The notes: generated by a model from the letters alone, not told the origin. Numbered from the stretch's first letter, positions 1-12,649 are shown. The stretch is 64,000 bases of DNA from Zingiber officinale (GCF_018446385.1 NC_055987.1:9137705-9201704), one strand, 5' to 3'. A program made the numbers and translations.

Positions 1-7
1 CACAAGC

Positions 8-25
8 AACACACACACACACACA
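8..25. repeat. (CA)n microsatellite
   Basis: A short run of CA dinucleotides at the left edge, probably within an intron of the acetolactate synthase regulatory-subunit gene whose next exon starts at 199. Confidence 0.7.
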
Positions 26-198
26 AAGAAGAAAAGGGGGGAAAAGTTCGGTTCTTCCCTTCAATGGATGAAATTACATACACAATATGTTCTTGTAGGT
101 ATGAAGTGAATCATTAACTTCTTGCTTATGTGTTCTATTTATTCATTGTTTTCTCCTTTTTATAATACTAAATCTTCATTGTGTTTGATTTTGCTAAG

Positions 199-3100
199 GG
201 AGATGTTTATCCAGTGGAACCTTACGAAGGTTTCTTGGTGAATCAAGTTCTTGATGCACACTGGGGAGTTCTTGACGAGGATGATGTATGTACTCTTTCT
301 CTTTCTTAATCTTCCTAGTGGGCTGATTAATCTTATAAGGACGAGGATGATGTACATACTCTTTCTTTTTCTTAGTCATCTTAGTGGGCTGATTAATCTT
401 ATAGAAAACTGATTTGTGAAAAATGGTTGAGATCTTTGTATGTTGTGAGCAAATGTTCATAGACAATGATTTTGATTGCATTGAAAATATTTTAGAACAT
501 AAAATTTCTTTGCATTTTCATTTCTTCCAAGTATATTGGTCGCTGTTGCACATTTTCTGTAAGTAGTCATCAAAAGTTGCCTAAGCAATCAGTGGTCCAT
601 GTGACTGCATGTCTATATAATTCTTCACCTTAATCTTATTCCCATTTGGAGCAAAGGTGATATCGCTCACCCTGGTCTAGTATCGGTAGCTCCACGGCAA
701 GATACAAGTAGGTAAATCACCGGGGGCATTTTGCCTTAGCATAACGACCCTTTGCATGGGGAGGTCAGACATCCAACGAGACATTTTGCATCCGTTGGAA
801 ATTGATCCAGACCTATTGGAGCAAACACCCATGCAAGTACTAACTGCGCCAACCCGTGGGAGTAGCTTAATCTTATTCCCGCATATACATATGGATGCAC
901 ATTTCCTTAACTTGGTCACTCATATCAACTTAACTTATAGTAATCCAACTTAATAACTCCAGGCATAAACTGGATTAGAAGAATATGTATTGTGACTTAT
1001 CTCTCTATATATAAACAAGAAACAATTTACAAAATTATGTATTTAGACTATTGCTCTGTGAGTCTGTGTTTGCAAGTCATGAAAATTCTATTATTTCAGT
1101 TTTCCTGCATGGAACGGGCTTATGCAAGGGTATTAATCTAGTTATTTGAACATTATATATATTAATTGATTAAGAGATGACCCCCAGGTATTTTCATTTA
1201 TGTAATGGTTTTATCATGGGAATTCTACATCATACTAGGACTTATTCCAAATCTGACCCAAACTATCCTACTTAGTATTATATGATAAGAAAACATAATT
1301 CCAAATCAAAGCCAATACAATCTAGATAAAACAAAATGTTACAGAAAGGTAGTTTGGCATGAATGCTTGGTCAACCAATTTGCATAATTTGTCAATGTGT
1401 CTTCTGTTTATGCACAGACTCTTGATCTGTAGTTATTGCTTAATTTCTAAATTTTAATTATTGCTGATTTTTGGTGGTCCAGTCAACTGGTCTCTGTTCA
1501 CACACTTTATCCATTCTTGTAAATGATGTTCCTGGAGTGCTTAACGTGGTAACTGGCGTGTTTGCTCGCAGAGGTTACAATATTCAGGTGTTTTTTTTAC
1601 CCAGGTCTTCATTATATGTAATCTTTAGATTTCATTGGCACTTAATAGATACTTTCATTTCCAGAGCCTTGCTGTTGGTCCTGCTGAAGAGGAAGGTATT
1701 TCTCGTATCACCACTGTTGTTCCTGGAACTGATGAGTCAATTGGGAAGTTAGTACAACAGCTCTACAAGCTTATTGATGTTCATGAGGTATGGGTACAAA
1801 CTTGTTTGTGTAAACTATATGCTTATACCAATTCTTTGATTATGTTTCTTGTGCATTTATCAGGTCCATGATATAACCCATTTGCCTTTTGCTGAAAGAG
1901 AACTTATGCTTATAAAGGTCGCTGTAAATACTGCTGCCAGGAGAGACATATTAGATATTGCTGATATTTTCAGAGCCAAAGCTGTTGATGTATCTGATCA
2001 TACAATTACACTTCAGGTAATATTTCATTTACATTTCTTGGGCCAACACAATTTTCCAATTGCACACCATATCCCATGAACATCTCATCCCATAATTTAT
2101 GCCACTATTACCACCCTGCATCACCTGGTTAGTGCATAGACCTACAAATATCTACCAGAACCAGTCAAACAGAAATTACTTAAATCATTAAATAGGGTTA
2201 GCATCTTACCTCAAAAATGCAATTCTTTCATTCTAGAGTTAATTCACTTGAAACTGCTATACTCATTTTTTACCTGAATACATCTGTCACGACTCACCGC
2301 TCCTTGATTTCACACTTCAACATAATATAATTTTACATCACATCAACCAGCCATATAAACAAATCAGAGTTAATCATACACTAACAAAAAGATCTCAGCT
2401 CGCATCTATATGTTCCCACATCAACCAGTTTTTGATGATGCTTAGCATTTCACCTCCTTCCATTGGTTATCAGCACCTAGATATGAGCCTCAACTATTTC
2501 AATCAATCCATAAATAAAATTTTTGATCCAACTAAATTCTTTATCTTGATATATATACTTCTTTTATGGGCATTTATCCACTATGCTATAACCACAGTGG
2601 GTTATGTGCATTATGCATCTGATGAATGCTGCTTTTAAATGTTTGGAATTATGTTTCACGTTTCTATATGTGGACTTCTGAGTATGCTGCAACCATTTCC
2701 AAGTATTGCAGCAGTTCCCTCTGCTACTTATTAGACTTTAGTTTTCCCTCAATAAAATTAGGAACCTTATAGATATATTGAAATTTATTTTTATTCATCT
2801 GTTGCTATGTTATATGGAGCTGAATGTTGGGCTATGATTCGAGCACATGAGCATAAGATGAGAGTTGCAGAGATGAGGATGTTAAGGTGGATGTGTGGAC
2901 ATACGAAGATGGACAAAATAAGGAATGAGAGCATTAGAGAGAAAGTCGGAGTTGCATCTATTGAGGACAAACTTCGAGAGACACGTTTAAGATGGTACGA
3001 ACATGTACTTAGACGACCAATAAATGCTCCAGTTAGGCGATCTGAAACTATGATAAACATGCATATCAAACGAGTAAGAGAAAGACCAAAAAAGACTTGG

Positions 3101-5507
3101 TTAGTAACAATAAAACAAGATAAAATTTATTTAAATATAGATGATGATATAATAGGAGATAGAGCTCACTGGCGTAAAAGGATTTATACAGCCGACCCCA
3201 CCTAGTGGGAAAAGGCTTGGTTGTTGTTGTTGTTGTTATTTCCTAAGCATTATTGTCATAGGCTACTCCATTCAACTGCAGAGTTGACTTGGATCTCAGG
3301 TAACAAGTTCTAGACGCTGTTCATATTTAAAATATCCTTCATTTTGTAGCCAAATATCAACTTTTAGGCTAGTTTTAGTTGACATTAATTGAGATGTAGA
3401 GTTGGTTTTTAACCAAACAAGTTCTCACACATTTTATAAGTTCTTTAGTTCTTGAATCATCGGACTTGTGTGGCCTTGCAATTTTGGGCATTGAAATTTC
3501 TTTCCTTTGGTAGCTATGGAGGAAATACCAAACAAAGCTAAAAACTGGCATATGCTGGAAGCATATACATCAATTTAAATATTAGTCTTCATTTTGATAA
3601 ACATCCTCGTATTTTAGTCTAAGTGTACTTGTATTGGGCTTGCTCTGGTGAACAAATGCTTGATTCAGCATGAAATTTTTATGAGAAACAAATTGAGAGG
3701 TGCTAGTGGCTGTGTACCTAGTGGCACTGGCTTATCTAGTCTGGTTGCATAGTTCTATTGAAGAACATGAGTTGGCTTGTTATATGCCATTTTCGTGACT
3801 AAAATCTTCACTCACGAATTTATAGGCTCATCTGCATTAGAAAATTTTATAATTACGGTACAATGCTTTTCTGTGTTTCCTGAAGTTTTAAATGCTATGT
3901 TCCGTTACAACTTACTGAGATCTTTACAGTGCTAAGCAAGTTCTTCAGTTCGAACTGCAAAGAATTACAAGAAATTGCAGTGAGTTGATATTGTATGTGT
4001 CTTGATGTTGTTGTCTTAGTCCACCTGCACTCTAGGTGTGCTCATCAGTCATCATCAATCCTTATAGGCTAGACCTGTCTGTGTATTTGCTGGATGAACA
4101 TCAGATCAATCATATCTCATTGCTCTTTATTTGTGATAAAAAAAAGCACACCAAACCAAACTAGTCCATTTGTCGTCAATTATTTTTCCTACTGCATTCA
4201 GAATAATCTACCGATATTGAACTTGTAATTTTCAATGTATGGATGTCATTTGTACCTCTCATTAGCTTTTACTCTGAGTATTCCGTATTTGATGTGACAA
4301 TTTCTATATTTAATTCAGCTAACTGGAGATTTGGACAAGATGGTCGCACTGCAAAGGTTGTTAGAACCTTATGGGATCTGTGAGGTTTGTTTATAGTCTT
4401 CATTTTAGATCAAAATTATCTTTTATTTGTAAATAGAATTTAATTTAATTTATTTTCTTTTTTCTTGTAGTTTTTGCAGTTCTTGACTTGATCATACACT
4501 GTAGTTTCTCTTGTATAGTGCTGATATTATTCGCTGTATGATTGTCATGACAAGCTTGATTCTCTTGATATCTTTTGTTACAACTTTCCTGACTACTTGT
4601 TATTTACTTATTTGTATATATAATTCCTTTTCTGGCTTCACATTATATCACCCGCATGCCAAAATTAAGAATTATTTGTAGGTTTCTTAAGTAATGGCTA
4701 TCCAGTCAATATAAAACTTTCTGAAGAATGCCACATTGATTTAATATCCTCCTCCAATGTACGTGATTAAGATTTAATCTGGAGTTGTTCTTGGCTTTCC
4801 TCTTATTGTTAATTTGGAGTAATCCTTTAGCCTCCTGTTGGTGTTCATGTTCATTTAAAGATTTGTTTTGATGGCAATTTTCTTGAAAAAATGAGGATGA
4901 CTGATTCTGTAAGGATTTTGGCATGAATTTTAAGATGGAAATTTTCTTCCTTCTGAGCTATTTTGATTATCGTTTACAAATTTCTGTAACATATTTAAGT
5001 CTATCAATTTGATTTCTCAATAGACGGATAGTTGATTCAAAATATCATGAGATATGTTGTCTATTGAATGTCATATTAACTCTCTAATTCTTGAAACTTA
5101 TGGAAGTGACTTTAGACAAATTTTGTATTTACAAAAGATACTTCCTCATGTTGCTATATAACATTATCTGTAATGTTCCATGACCCTTGTTGCGGGCAGA
5201 CAACCACTTGAGCGCAATAGATTAACACAAAGCATCCAAAATCCGACTGGTCCTTTGGATTCTTTAACAGAAGTGACCAGTGACTAAATATATCACAAAG
5301 AAGCAACCGAATTTGAACTATCGATTGTGCTACAAATTTCACAGAACTTATTTAGGTTCCAAAGTTGCAGCTCCTATTTTGCTTTCATCATGTAAAAATG
5401 AGCCTTTTCCTTAATTTTTGCAGGTGGCACGAACTGGCCGAGTTGCTTTGATCAGAGAGTCAGGGGTGGATTCTAAGTATCTGCGCGGTTATTCCCTACC
5501 ACTGTGA
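199..5507 (+). CDS. acetolactate synthase regulatory (small) subunit, 3' part
   Basis: Six exons are visible: 199-285, 1483-1587, 1665-1787, 1864-2016, 4319-4384 and 5424-5507, together 618 nt and 205 residues, all joined in frame by GT-AG introns. The peptide begins [12 protein letters not shown], continues with the ACT-domain core around [20 protein letters not shown], and ends [13 protein letters not shown]. This is the second of the two IlvH-like ACT repeats of the plant protein (Arabidopsis AHASS1 and AHASS2/VAT1 family). The first repeat and the plastid transit peptide must lie left of the window. The family's known role is to stimulate the catalytic AHAS subunit in plastids and give it feedback inhibition by Val, Leu and Ile. 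No stop or frameshift is seen in these exons, so the gene looks functional. Intron 286-1482 holds nothing recognisable. The 2.3-kb intron 2017-4318 carries an RTE fragment. Intron 4385-5423 shows nothing notable. Confidence 0.93.
2800..3236 (+). mobile_element. RTE-type LINE, 3' fragment (reverse transcriptase C-terminus)
   Basis: One open frame (2807-3205) translates to the C-terminal region of plant RTE-clade LINE reverse transcriptases. Visible motifs are [39 protein letters not shown] and the terminal [12 protein letters not shown]. The fragment ends just after the stop in a GTT microsatellite (about 3218-3236), the usual RTE tail. It is 5'-truncated and sits in sense orientation inside an intron of the acetolactate synthase subunit gene. 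The endonuclease and the RT core are missing, so it cannot act alone. Confidence 0.88.
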
Positions 5508-6164
5508 TCAGATTTGGGCTAGCTTTCCTGAATTTGAAATATCATCGAATTAGTTGCTTGCATCATCTCCCTGCCTTTTATTTAGAAGCTAAATAACCAT
5601 AAGTGCGCATGGGATGCTTTGCTGCGAGTAGACTTGTCAGCTGTTGGAGGTGCAATCTGATATGTAGACTATCTGATGCTGTTAATAAATTTCATGAATA
5701 CACGTTCAATTTTACCGACGTTTTTTTCTCTCTTTTTTAGCCAATCATTCATTGTCAGATGCACATCAAGTGTGGGAATAGAATCGAATGTGTGTTTCAC
5801 TGTCGCGTGAGAAGTAACTCTGGCGAACACGCACTTTTAAACTTGATTAAAGAGATTACCCAAACTTCTCTCACTCAGTTGAGGGGAACTCTGCATTGCA
5901 GTTCTCTCTTCTATTTTTTTTTTCTTTGGGCTCTGCCTTGCATGGTTGCACTAATTATGCACATGGTGTCGAACCAGGAAAGCTTTTCAACTGTAAAGAA
6001 AATGAACACAGACAGGATATCAACTAGAATTCTTGAAATTTCCACGACAGATTCTGAGATGCTATTGCCAACTATTGGATATTGCAGTTTTATGCTCTCT
6101 GTAATATCATCTTGAACACTATCATATCATAATCAAAATCACAACACCCAACTCTCTGTTAGTG
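5508..6164. other. 3' UTR of the AHAS subunit gene and short intergenic spacer
   Basis: This holds the 3' UTR of the upstream gene (probable end near 5700-5760). The rest is unique-looking sequence. An open frame at 5759-6115 on the plus strand resembles no known protein and overlaps no coding signal. Confidence 0.5.
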
Positions 6165-7310
6165 TTTGCTAATCAGATAGAGAATCCTGTAAAGGATATG
6201 CGAGCAGTTGTTTGAGTGATTCCATTAACATAAGACAAGTCCTTTGCTAGCCCAAACCCATCCTTTTGTGACCCAATAATCTCTCCAGTATTAGAAGCGC
6301 TTTAGGGAATCTAAAACTAAAGTGAAAGGATTGGATGCACTGTTAAGTGCGAGAGTTCCTATTATCTGAAACAAACTTGAAAAGGCCTTCCGCATCCATT
6401 TCTTTACAGAGACTGACCAGCTCTGGGGGATGTTCAGTTGTTCACTGCCTCCATTTCCATTTCCTGCAGGACTTGCACCTGAGCCATAAACAACCGGTGT
6501 GACACAAGAGTTCTCTTTTGAAACAGGAGCATCAGCCATCCCATTGCTGACAGCCTCACCAACAGCACTGGGTTCTGAAAAACAGGTTTTGTATTTATCA
6601 AATAAAGCAGAGAGTGCAACAGCTCTTTTCTCCTGCAATTTATCAAGGGATACAAGCTCCTTAACTATAACAGCAGCCTCATGTTTCTCCAACATCTCTT
6701 GGGTCTCTTTGAGCTGTGTAACATATTCATTCTCCTGATCTTCCAACTCAGCAAATACCAGTAGTAAAACATCTGGTAAAGAACAAAAAATCATAGAAGT
6801 GATTCCCTACTAAATCAAATGATGCAAACATAAAAGGATGATCATTGTCCAGATGGAAATCACGGTAACACCCAAAAGATTTTTTTTTTTTTTTTTTTTA
6901 CAACTGCAATCAATTGGACAATTGCTACCCAATTTCATCCATCTCTTATGTCACATCTCGCTTAGACGAGCAAATTAACAATATAACTTATCAAGCCCAA
7001 GCCCAACCAACAATGATCTGGTCCGAAGAAGGTAGGGAGTGATCGCCAAGCAAAGAACTCAAAGCCAATCTAAAACCTCGAAACCGGAACTCCAGAAACC
7101 AAAATGGAAGAACCGGAGTTTCCCTCAACATACACAGTTGATTAGGGGAGCAATCCAACGGCAATCAACAAACGGTGCAAAAAAGGCCAATCCAAGAGTC
7201 TAAAGAAAGAATGTGAAGGGAAACTCACAGGATTTAGCAGCCGTTAGGGATCAGGGGAGAAGCCGGCGGAAGCACCTTCCGAAGTCTCCCATCGAAAATG
7301 ACCGAAGAAG
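6165..7310 (-). pseudogene. FRIGIDA-like protein, degraded fragment
   Basis: Reading the minus strand from about 6794 gives a coiled-coil-like stretch (ELEDQENEYVTQLKETQEML, then KLQEKRAVALSALFDKYK). The start of the FRIGIDA domain follows, but spread over several frames. PELVSLCKEMDAEGLFKF and VSDNR (about 6440-6365) lie one frame away from the upstream part. NSASNPFTLVLDSLKRF (about 6345-6299) returns to the first frame. QRTCLMLMESLKQLLA (about 6247-6195) needs another shift. The FRIGIDA domain normally continues for some 200 more residues, which are absent. At least three frameshifts plus the truncation make this a pseudogene. A donor-like site near 7229 and an acceptor near 6786 suggest the original first intron. 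FRIGIDA-like proteins are plant nuclear coiled-coil proteins related to the flowering regulator FRI. Family assignment is inferred from recalled motifs. Confidence 0.68.
6880..6899. repeat. poly(T) run
   Basis: Twenty T residues on the plus strand inside the presumed intron of the FRIGIDA-like pseudogene. It may be the A tail of an old minus-strand retroposition, but no element body is recognisable beside it. Confidence 0.6.
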
Positions 7311-7430
7311 AGGATGCATTTTCTCGGATTGTTGAATTATTAGGAGGTTCTAACATTTCCAGCGCGTTAAAACTAATGCGTTATAACATACATGGGATCA
7401 ATGTTATTGCAAGTGAGATCTTTTATTACT

Positions 7431-8184
7431 ATGAGTGATGATTCATTCATCGGCAATGATAAAAAGATGGATATTTTCTGGGAACGTATTGCAAGATACT
7501 ACAATGAGAATCATCCTCCAGATAAACCAAATAGAATTGCTAGTGTCATACGATCGCACTGACACAATACCATACAAAAAAAGGTATATCGTTTCAACGC
7601 AATTTATAATAGTGTTTATAGTGCGTATCGTAGCGGCCACAATGATAAGGACATATTGCGGTTTGCATATGAAAATATCGCGAGGAAAATAACGACATTG
7701 CATTTAATCTCGAGCATGTATGGAAAATCATAAAAGATCGTCCAATGTTTACTTCACAGTCCGTTGATCACCTTGTTGGCACGAAAAAGGCAAGGACCTT
7801 GGAGTCGGGGGCAAGCAACACCTCATCTAACCAAGATGTGAGTCTATATGTAGACCTAAATGAAGAAGAAACTCGTCCAATGGGTCAGAAAACAAAAAAA
7901 AAGAAGACAAAATAAAATCAGACATTGAAGATATGATAACAATTTTACACAATATGTTTGCAAAGTTTACTGAGTATACAAGTATAAAAATGATTGAAAT
8001 TGAAATGAAAAAACAACTCAAAGTTGAGGAGATGAAAGCAAATACTGTCGAGCTGAAAGCAAAAGCTGTCTTAGCCAAAGTTCAATTAAAAGAATATACA
8101 ATCCTTTAGAAGGAGACTTCGCAAATGACAGAGGAGCAATTAATCATCCATAAATATCTATGTCAAGAGATTAAGGGGAGATGA
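7431..8184 (+). pseudogene. Harbinger ORF1 protein (Myb/SANT-like, NAM-associated)
   Basis: From ATG 7431 the frame reads a SANT-like helix segment (KKMDIFWERIARYYNENHPP, about residues 11-30). A TGA follows at 7560-7562 where homologues usually have Trp. Further similarity lies downstream in shifting frames: RPMGQKTKKKKTK near 7878-7913, then a C-terminal coiled-coil-like helix ending SQMTEEQLIIHKYLCQEIKG (to 8184). This matches the plant protein group often annotated as 'glutathione S-transferase T3-like' or NAM-associated, which accompanies PIF/Harbinger transposases and is thought to help bind DNA. At least one nonsense codon and several frameshifts inactivate it. Confidence 0.65.
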
Positions 8185-8578
8185 AATATGTAATTTTTAT
8201 TTATTGTAATATTTAATTATTATACTTTCAATTAATGTAATTTTTAATTATTGCACTTTTCAATTAATGTAACTTTCAATTATTGTACTCCTCAATTAGT
8301 CTAATTTTTTATTATTGTAATTTTCAATGAATCAAATATTTTATTAAGAAAGAAAAATAAATAAATTGGGTAGCCCACCCAAACAAGTATTCGTTGAATA
8401 TATTTTAAATTAATCAATTAATGAGAATAATTCTATTAATATAGCCGTTGGAATATATGAACAATTTGATTAATAGAAAGTAGCCGAGAATATATCCGTT
8501 GACAAGAAAAAAATAAATAGACGCCTTGTGCTCTACAATTCTTATTCTAAAAATAGACTTGAATTAGTTTCCTCCAAA

Positions 8579-9891
8579 ATGTCTCAATATTCAAGTAGCA
8601 CCAGCTCTGACTCGACAAGTGAAAACGAAGTCCAAGTTGAAGTTGGTGACGAAGGTTATGATATGGGGAATGAGCTAATGTCATTGATATTTCAACAAAG
8701 TTGACAAATAGTTGAAGTGTATCAAAGTAATAACGAAATACGGCGAAGAAGAAGGTTCATCCAAAGAAATTGTGAAGCCGAACATGTGAGGCTCTTTAAT
8801 GATTATTTCTCCACAAACCATGTGCATCCAGATCAACTATTTCGAAGACAATTTCGCATGCGAAGAGATTTATTTTGTCACATAGTTAATGCACTTGAGA
8901 GTTGTTCTTCATATTTTCAACAGAGGGATGATGCTGCGAGAAGAAAAGGCTTGTCATCACTACAAAATGCACGACTGTGATTCGCCAATTGTCTTATGGA
9001 GTCCCAGCCGACCATCTTGATGAGTACCTACGCATGGGTGAATCAACCACCATCAAGTGTATGTTCAAGTTCTGCAGTTATGTGGTTGAACTATTTGGTG
9101 ATTGATACTTGAGAAAGCCGAATGCTGATGATGTTCAACGTCTTCTTCAAATGCATAATGAGAGGCACGACTTCCTTGGAATGTTGGCCAGCCTTGATTG
9201 CATGCATTGGGAATGGAAAAATTATTCAGTTGCTTGGAAAGGCCAGTTTACAAGAGGTCATGGATCACCAACAATCGTGCTTGAAGCGGTCACGTCTTAA
9301 GACTTGTGGATATGACATGCATTCTTTGGTGTCGCAGGTTCACGTAATGATATTAATTTGTTATATGAATCTCCCATATTTAATAACGTCTTGCAAGGAA
9401 ATGTCCCGGAGATTAATTTCACGGTCAACGAGACTCAATATACAAAGAGGTATTATCTAACAGATGAAATATATTTGGAATGTGCTACTTTTGTGAAGGT
9501 TTTTCTTTGCCCGGAAGATCCCAAGAGGAGGTTGTTTAAGGAAGGACAAGAGGCTGCAAGAAAAGATGTTGAACGAGCATTTGGGGTCCTCCAAGCTCGA
9601 TGGGCAATTGTCAAAGGTTCAGCTCGTTATTGGTACAGAAAAAAGTTAAAACATATTATGTTAACATGCATTATTTTGCACAACACGATTGTTGAAGACG
9701 AGGAGGAGCAGGTGACAAATTGGTACAACAACGATGAAGGTGATGAACTTGCACAACCTATCCAAGGTTCAAATCGAGGATTTCATAATTATCTCCGAAC
9801 AAATTCTGAACTACGTGACAGTTATGTGCATCACCAACTTCGTGCAGACTTAGTTAAACATATTTGGTCACAATACAACAACAATCCTTGA
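8579..9891 (+). pseudogene. PIF/Harbinger transposase (DDE type), inactivated
   Basis: ATG 8579 opens a protein with the plant Harbinger N-terminal region (NNEIRRRRRFIQRNCE, then LFRRQFRMRRDLFCHIV) and a catalytic core. LASLDCMHWEWKN (about 9184-9222) carries the first Asp. GVAGSRNDINLL (about 9325-9360) carries the second. ERAFGVLQARWAIVK (about 9572-9616) carries the Glu. It ends at TGA 9889-9891. It is broken by TGA 8702-8704, a one-base deletion near 8966-8971, TGA 9103-9105 (Trp expected), TAA 9298-9300 (Gln expected) and TGA 9313-9315 (Trp expected). The C-terminal 177 residues are open. Three of the four stops fit C-to-T or G-to-A change, as in methylated silenced transposons. Confidence 0.88.
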
Positions 9892-10290
9892 AAGTATTGT
9901 ATTTTAAGTTTATACATATATAATTTTTTTTATATGTTGTACTCTTTCATTTCAAATTTATAATAATATTTTAATTTTAAATAAAATTATTAATATTATT
10001 ATTTATTTTAATTTTAAATAAATATATTTTAATTTTATGTAAATAATATATTTAAAAATAATATTATTAATTATTTTAAATAACAATTATTTAAATTGTG
10101 TAAATATAATTGAAATTGTAATAAAAATACATATGAATGGATAGTGAATCTCACAAATATAGAATGTTAATATTAAAACAAATGTGAGAGAATGAATGTA
10201 TTAATATAATGTGTATGTAGCATATGTGTCCTACACTTTTTTATTAAATTATGGGTGTTATAACACCCACCGATGTGGATGCCCTTATAT

Positions 10291-10781
10291 AGAATGGAAG
10301 CTTTAACAAAAGACGGTTGACGGTAGAATAAAGACCGTTGATATTTTCATCGACGGCTCCAATGACCGATTAGTTAAAATGAATTAGATAGTGCAATTTG
10401 TCGAGACGATTTTTAAAAGTAAATATAATATAAAGGATTTATTTAATTTAAAACATATTGAATATTGTTTAAGGTCCACTTCTGGCATATTTAAAGAATA
10501 ATTCACTTTAATTTGCCTATGTTTTTTTCCTTCTTGATTTTACTTCAATTTTCATCCAAGGAAATTAAATTCTTTTCGAATGTAGACCAGATAAACAAGA
10601 GAAACATGATTTATTCATTTTTGGAATATAAAGCATTCACTGCTTCAAACACATCTTTAGAAACAGAACACTTGATGAACCAAATCAACTGCATATTCTT
10701 TACTCTCCATATAATTCAATTATGCTCAACCAAATATAAAGGATCAAGTAGCCAAAGTGAAGTCTTCCAGTTGGATGGCCA
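10291..10781. other. intergenic, includes cytochrome b5 3' UTR
   Basis: Mostly AT-rich sequence between the Harbinger right end and the cytochrome b5 stop codon. The part nearest 10781 should be the 3' UTR of the minus-strand gene. No other gene or repeat is recognised. Confidence 0.5.
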
Positions 10782-12001
10782 TTAAGCCTTGGTCTTGGAA
10801 TAGAAGGTGAGGTAATACCAAGCCGCAAAGGCGACCGCGAGGACCAGCAGAGGAAGGAAGTAGTCGGATAAGCTGTAGGATGGTGGTGGTGGTTCTCTAT
10901 GTGAAGCGGCGGTCGGTTTCGGAGGCTTTTGGTCATCTGAAACATGACCTTCAACGGTGCCGATAAGGTAGCTCTTCATTGAGCTAATGGCAGAGCTGCT
11001 GTGACCAACTTCTTCAAATGCTTGGGTGGCATCTCCAGATGCTTTGATAAATGCAAATGAATCGCCAGTGAAACAACAATTTAGAAGTGATATATAATAA
11101 AGGATATCCTATCAAGAACATATACTACACTTGCTTTCAAAAGAATCAACAACTAGCTATAGTTCAGAAATGAAAATTCAGATTAAAGATGGGAGCAATT
11201 CGACAAAGAATTAATAAATGAAAATAGTTTCTTTCTATAGATCTTATAGAAAAACACCATTATTGATATCAGTTCATATCTGTGTCAACTATTTAGAGTT
11301 GATTACATGAATCATATATCTCCATTGAGCTCTATACAAGGATATTATCATCACAAAAACAAGATCAAAGATTCTTATTCATAAGCGTATTCAAATTCTG
11401 AATCTAAGACTCTAGATCTAATGTGACTCTCAATGTTTTCATCTAAACTTGGGACCGAGAATGCCATCAATAAGCGATTCAGAGTACCATATCAAATTGT
11501 ACTATTTGAAACAGAAGTTAATCTGAATGAATAAATGAACAAAATTTTTGGAAGGAATCAAACACCAAATGTTTCAACACCATGATCCCAATGGTTCCAC
11601 ACTGGAGCCTACTCTTATGATCCCCATAATCCACTTATTACCCCCCACAGAATGCACAAAGGGAAAAAAAAATCAATCATAAATCAGGTAAAAAAAGGAA
11701 AAAACTTGAATGAGAAAGAACAAAATGGAGCAACAGAAGCACCTGATGCATGAAGCATAACATCCTCTCCACCAGGATGCTCTTCCATGAAGGTAGTCAC
11801 GTCGTATACCTAAATCAGAACCAAAGTCAGAGGACTAAACGACCACTGGATCTTTCAAATCTAGTGCCCTAAAAGTAAAACCCTAAATTTAGACTGAAAC
11901 AAGATGAAATTTTGAACCTTGCCACCGATCGACAACCAGCAGGATTGCTTGGTGGTATGGAGCGAGATCTCGGCGGTGGAGTAGGACTTCAGTTCCGCCA
12001 T
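10782..12001 (-). CDS. cytochrome b5, tail-anchored (ER)
   Basis: Three exons on the minus strand: 11918-12001, 11743-11809 and 10782-11041. They total 411 nt and encode 136 residues. The start MAELKSYSTAEIS is the only in-frame ATG in a clean exon 1. The haem-binding fold shows both axial His motifs: EEHPGGEDV (about residues 37-45) and FEEVGHSSSA (about residues 62-71). After the globular domain comes a Pro-rich linker (PPKPTAASHREPPPP). A hydrophobic C-terminal anchor follows (FLPLLVLAVAFAAWYYLTF) with a short basic tail, YSKTKA. That is the normal topology of ER cytochrome b5, which passes electrons to desaturases, hydroxylases and P450s. The length is typical of the family and no defects are seen. 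The promoter faces the 12002-12650 spacer. Confidence 0.95.
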
Positions 12002-12649
12002 GATGGATCTGGGAAGGAGAGGAGGGAAGAGGAGGGGAGAGCTGAAGAATCAAGCTTCTGAGGCCGTCGTCTGGTTGCGAAAGGTCATTGGGATCTTTGA
12101 TTTATAGCGGTCGTAAAGTGTAATTTAAAAGTCCAATGGAGTGTCTTGCAATAGTCGATAATTTGCGTGGCGGTCGATGATTGGATTCAATTTCAGAGAG
12201 CTCTGTTAATGGGATCTTTTCAATAATTTATGGCGTCCGCGAGCATTGGACGTTGACGTTGTTAGGAAGCAAACGAACGGCGTTTGGATCTTGTAGAATA
12301 CGGCAATTGATCAATGCGCCTGTGCGTTTCAAATTAATATTTATAAAGGGCACATTTAATTTTATATTCTCGCGTTTTATTTTTTCCTGTCAACTGTCCA
12401 CTCTCCTATTCAGAGGGCTCGTCTCTCTCTCTCCATTTCTCTTTCCTCTCCTCTCTCACTACATAAATATTCGATCTAGATGACATAAATCCATATTAAA
12501 GTTTAGTACAGATTCTTTACTATTATATTCAAAATACATCCGACTGAAATTTATTGATGATTCTAGAATTCATTTCAAATTTTATAGATTTTTTAAGACT
12601 ACAAAGGATTCAATGGTATCCTATTACTTATTTTAATTTCTTTGAAGTG
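12002..12649. promoter_or_regulatory. cytochrome b5 upstream region
   Basis: Sequence immediately upstream of the cytochrome b5 start codon. Purine-rich on the sense (minus) strand near the start, with a CT-rich block at about 12408-12460. It presumably contains the 5' UTR and promoter. No discrete TATA box was assigned with confidence. Confidence 0.4.

Larger units (their letters stand above)
7395..10290 (+). mobile_element. PIF/Harbinger-type DNA transposon, decayed, two genes
   Basis: The two genes are those expected of PIF/Harbinger elements: a Myb/SANT-like ORF1 protein (7431-8184) followed on the same strand by a DDE transposase (8579-9891). The right end is probably near 10253-10290, where an inverted motif (GGGTGTTATAACACCC) is followed by CACCGATGTGGATGCCCTTA, a typical terminal sequence of such elements. 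The left end has not kept a recognisable inverted copy, so that border is approximate. The 9892-10250 stretch is AT-rich non-coding DNA. The element lies next to the 5' side of the FRIGIDA-like pseudogene. Confidence 0.72.

Noticed and set aside
660-930. Compact GC-richer stretch in the first visible intron of the AHAS subunit gene
   Set aside because: Looked like a possible transposon fragment, but no terminal repeats, tail or protein similarity could be recognised.
5759-6115. 118-codon plus-strand frame
   Set aside because: No motif, and it lies in the spacer between two genes with no splice or start context to support it.
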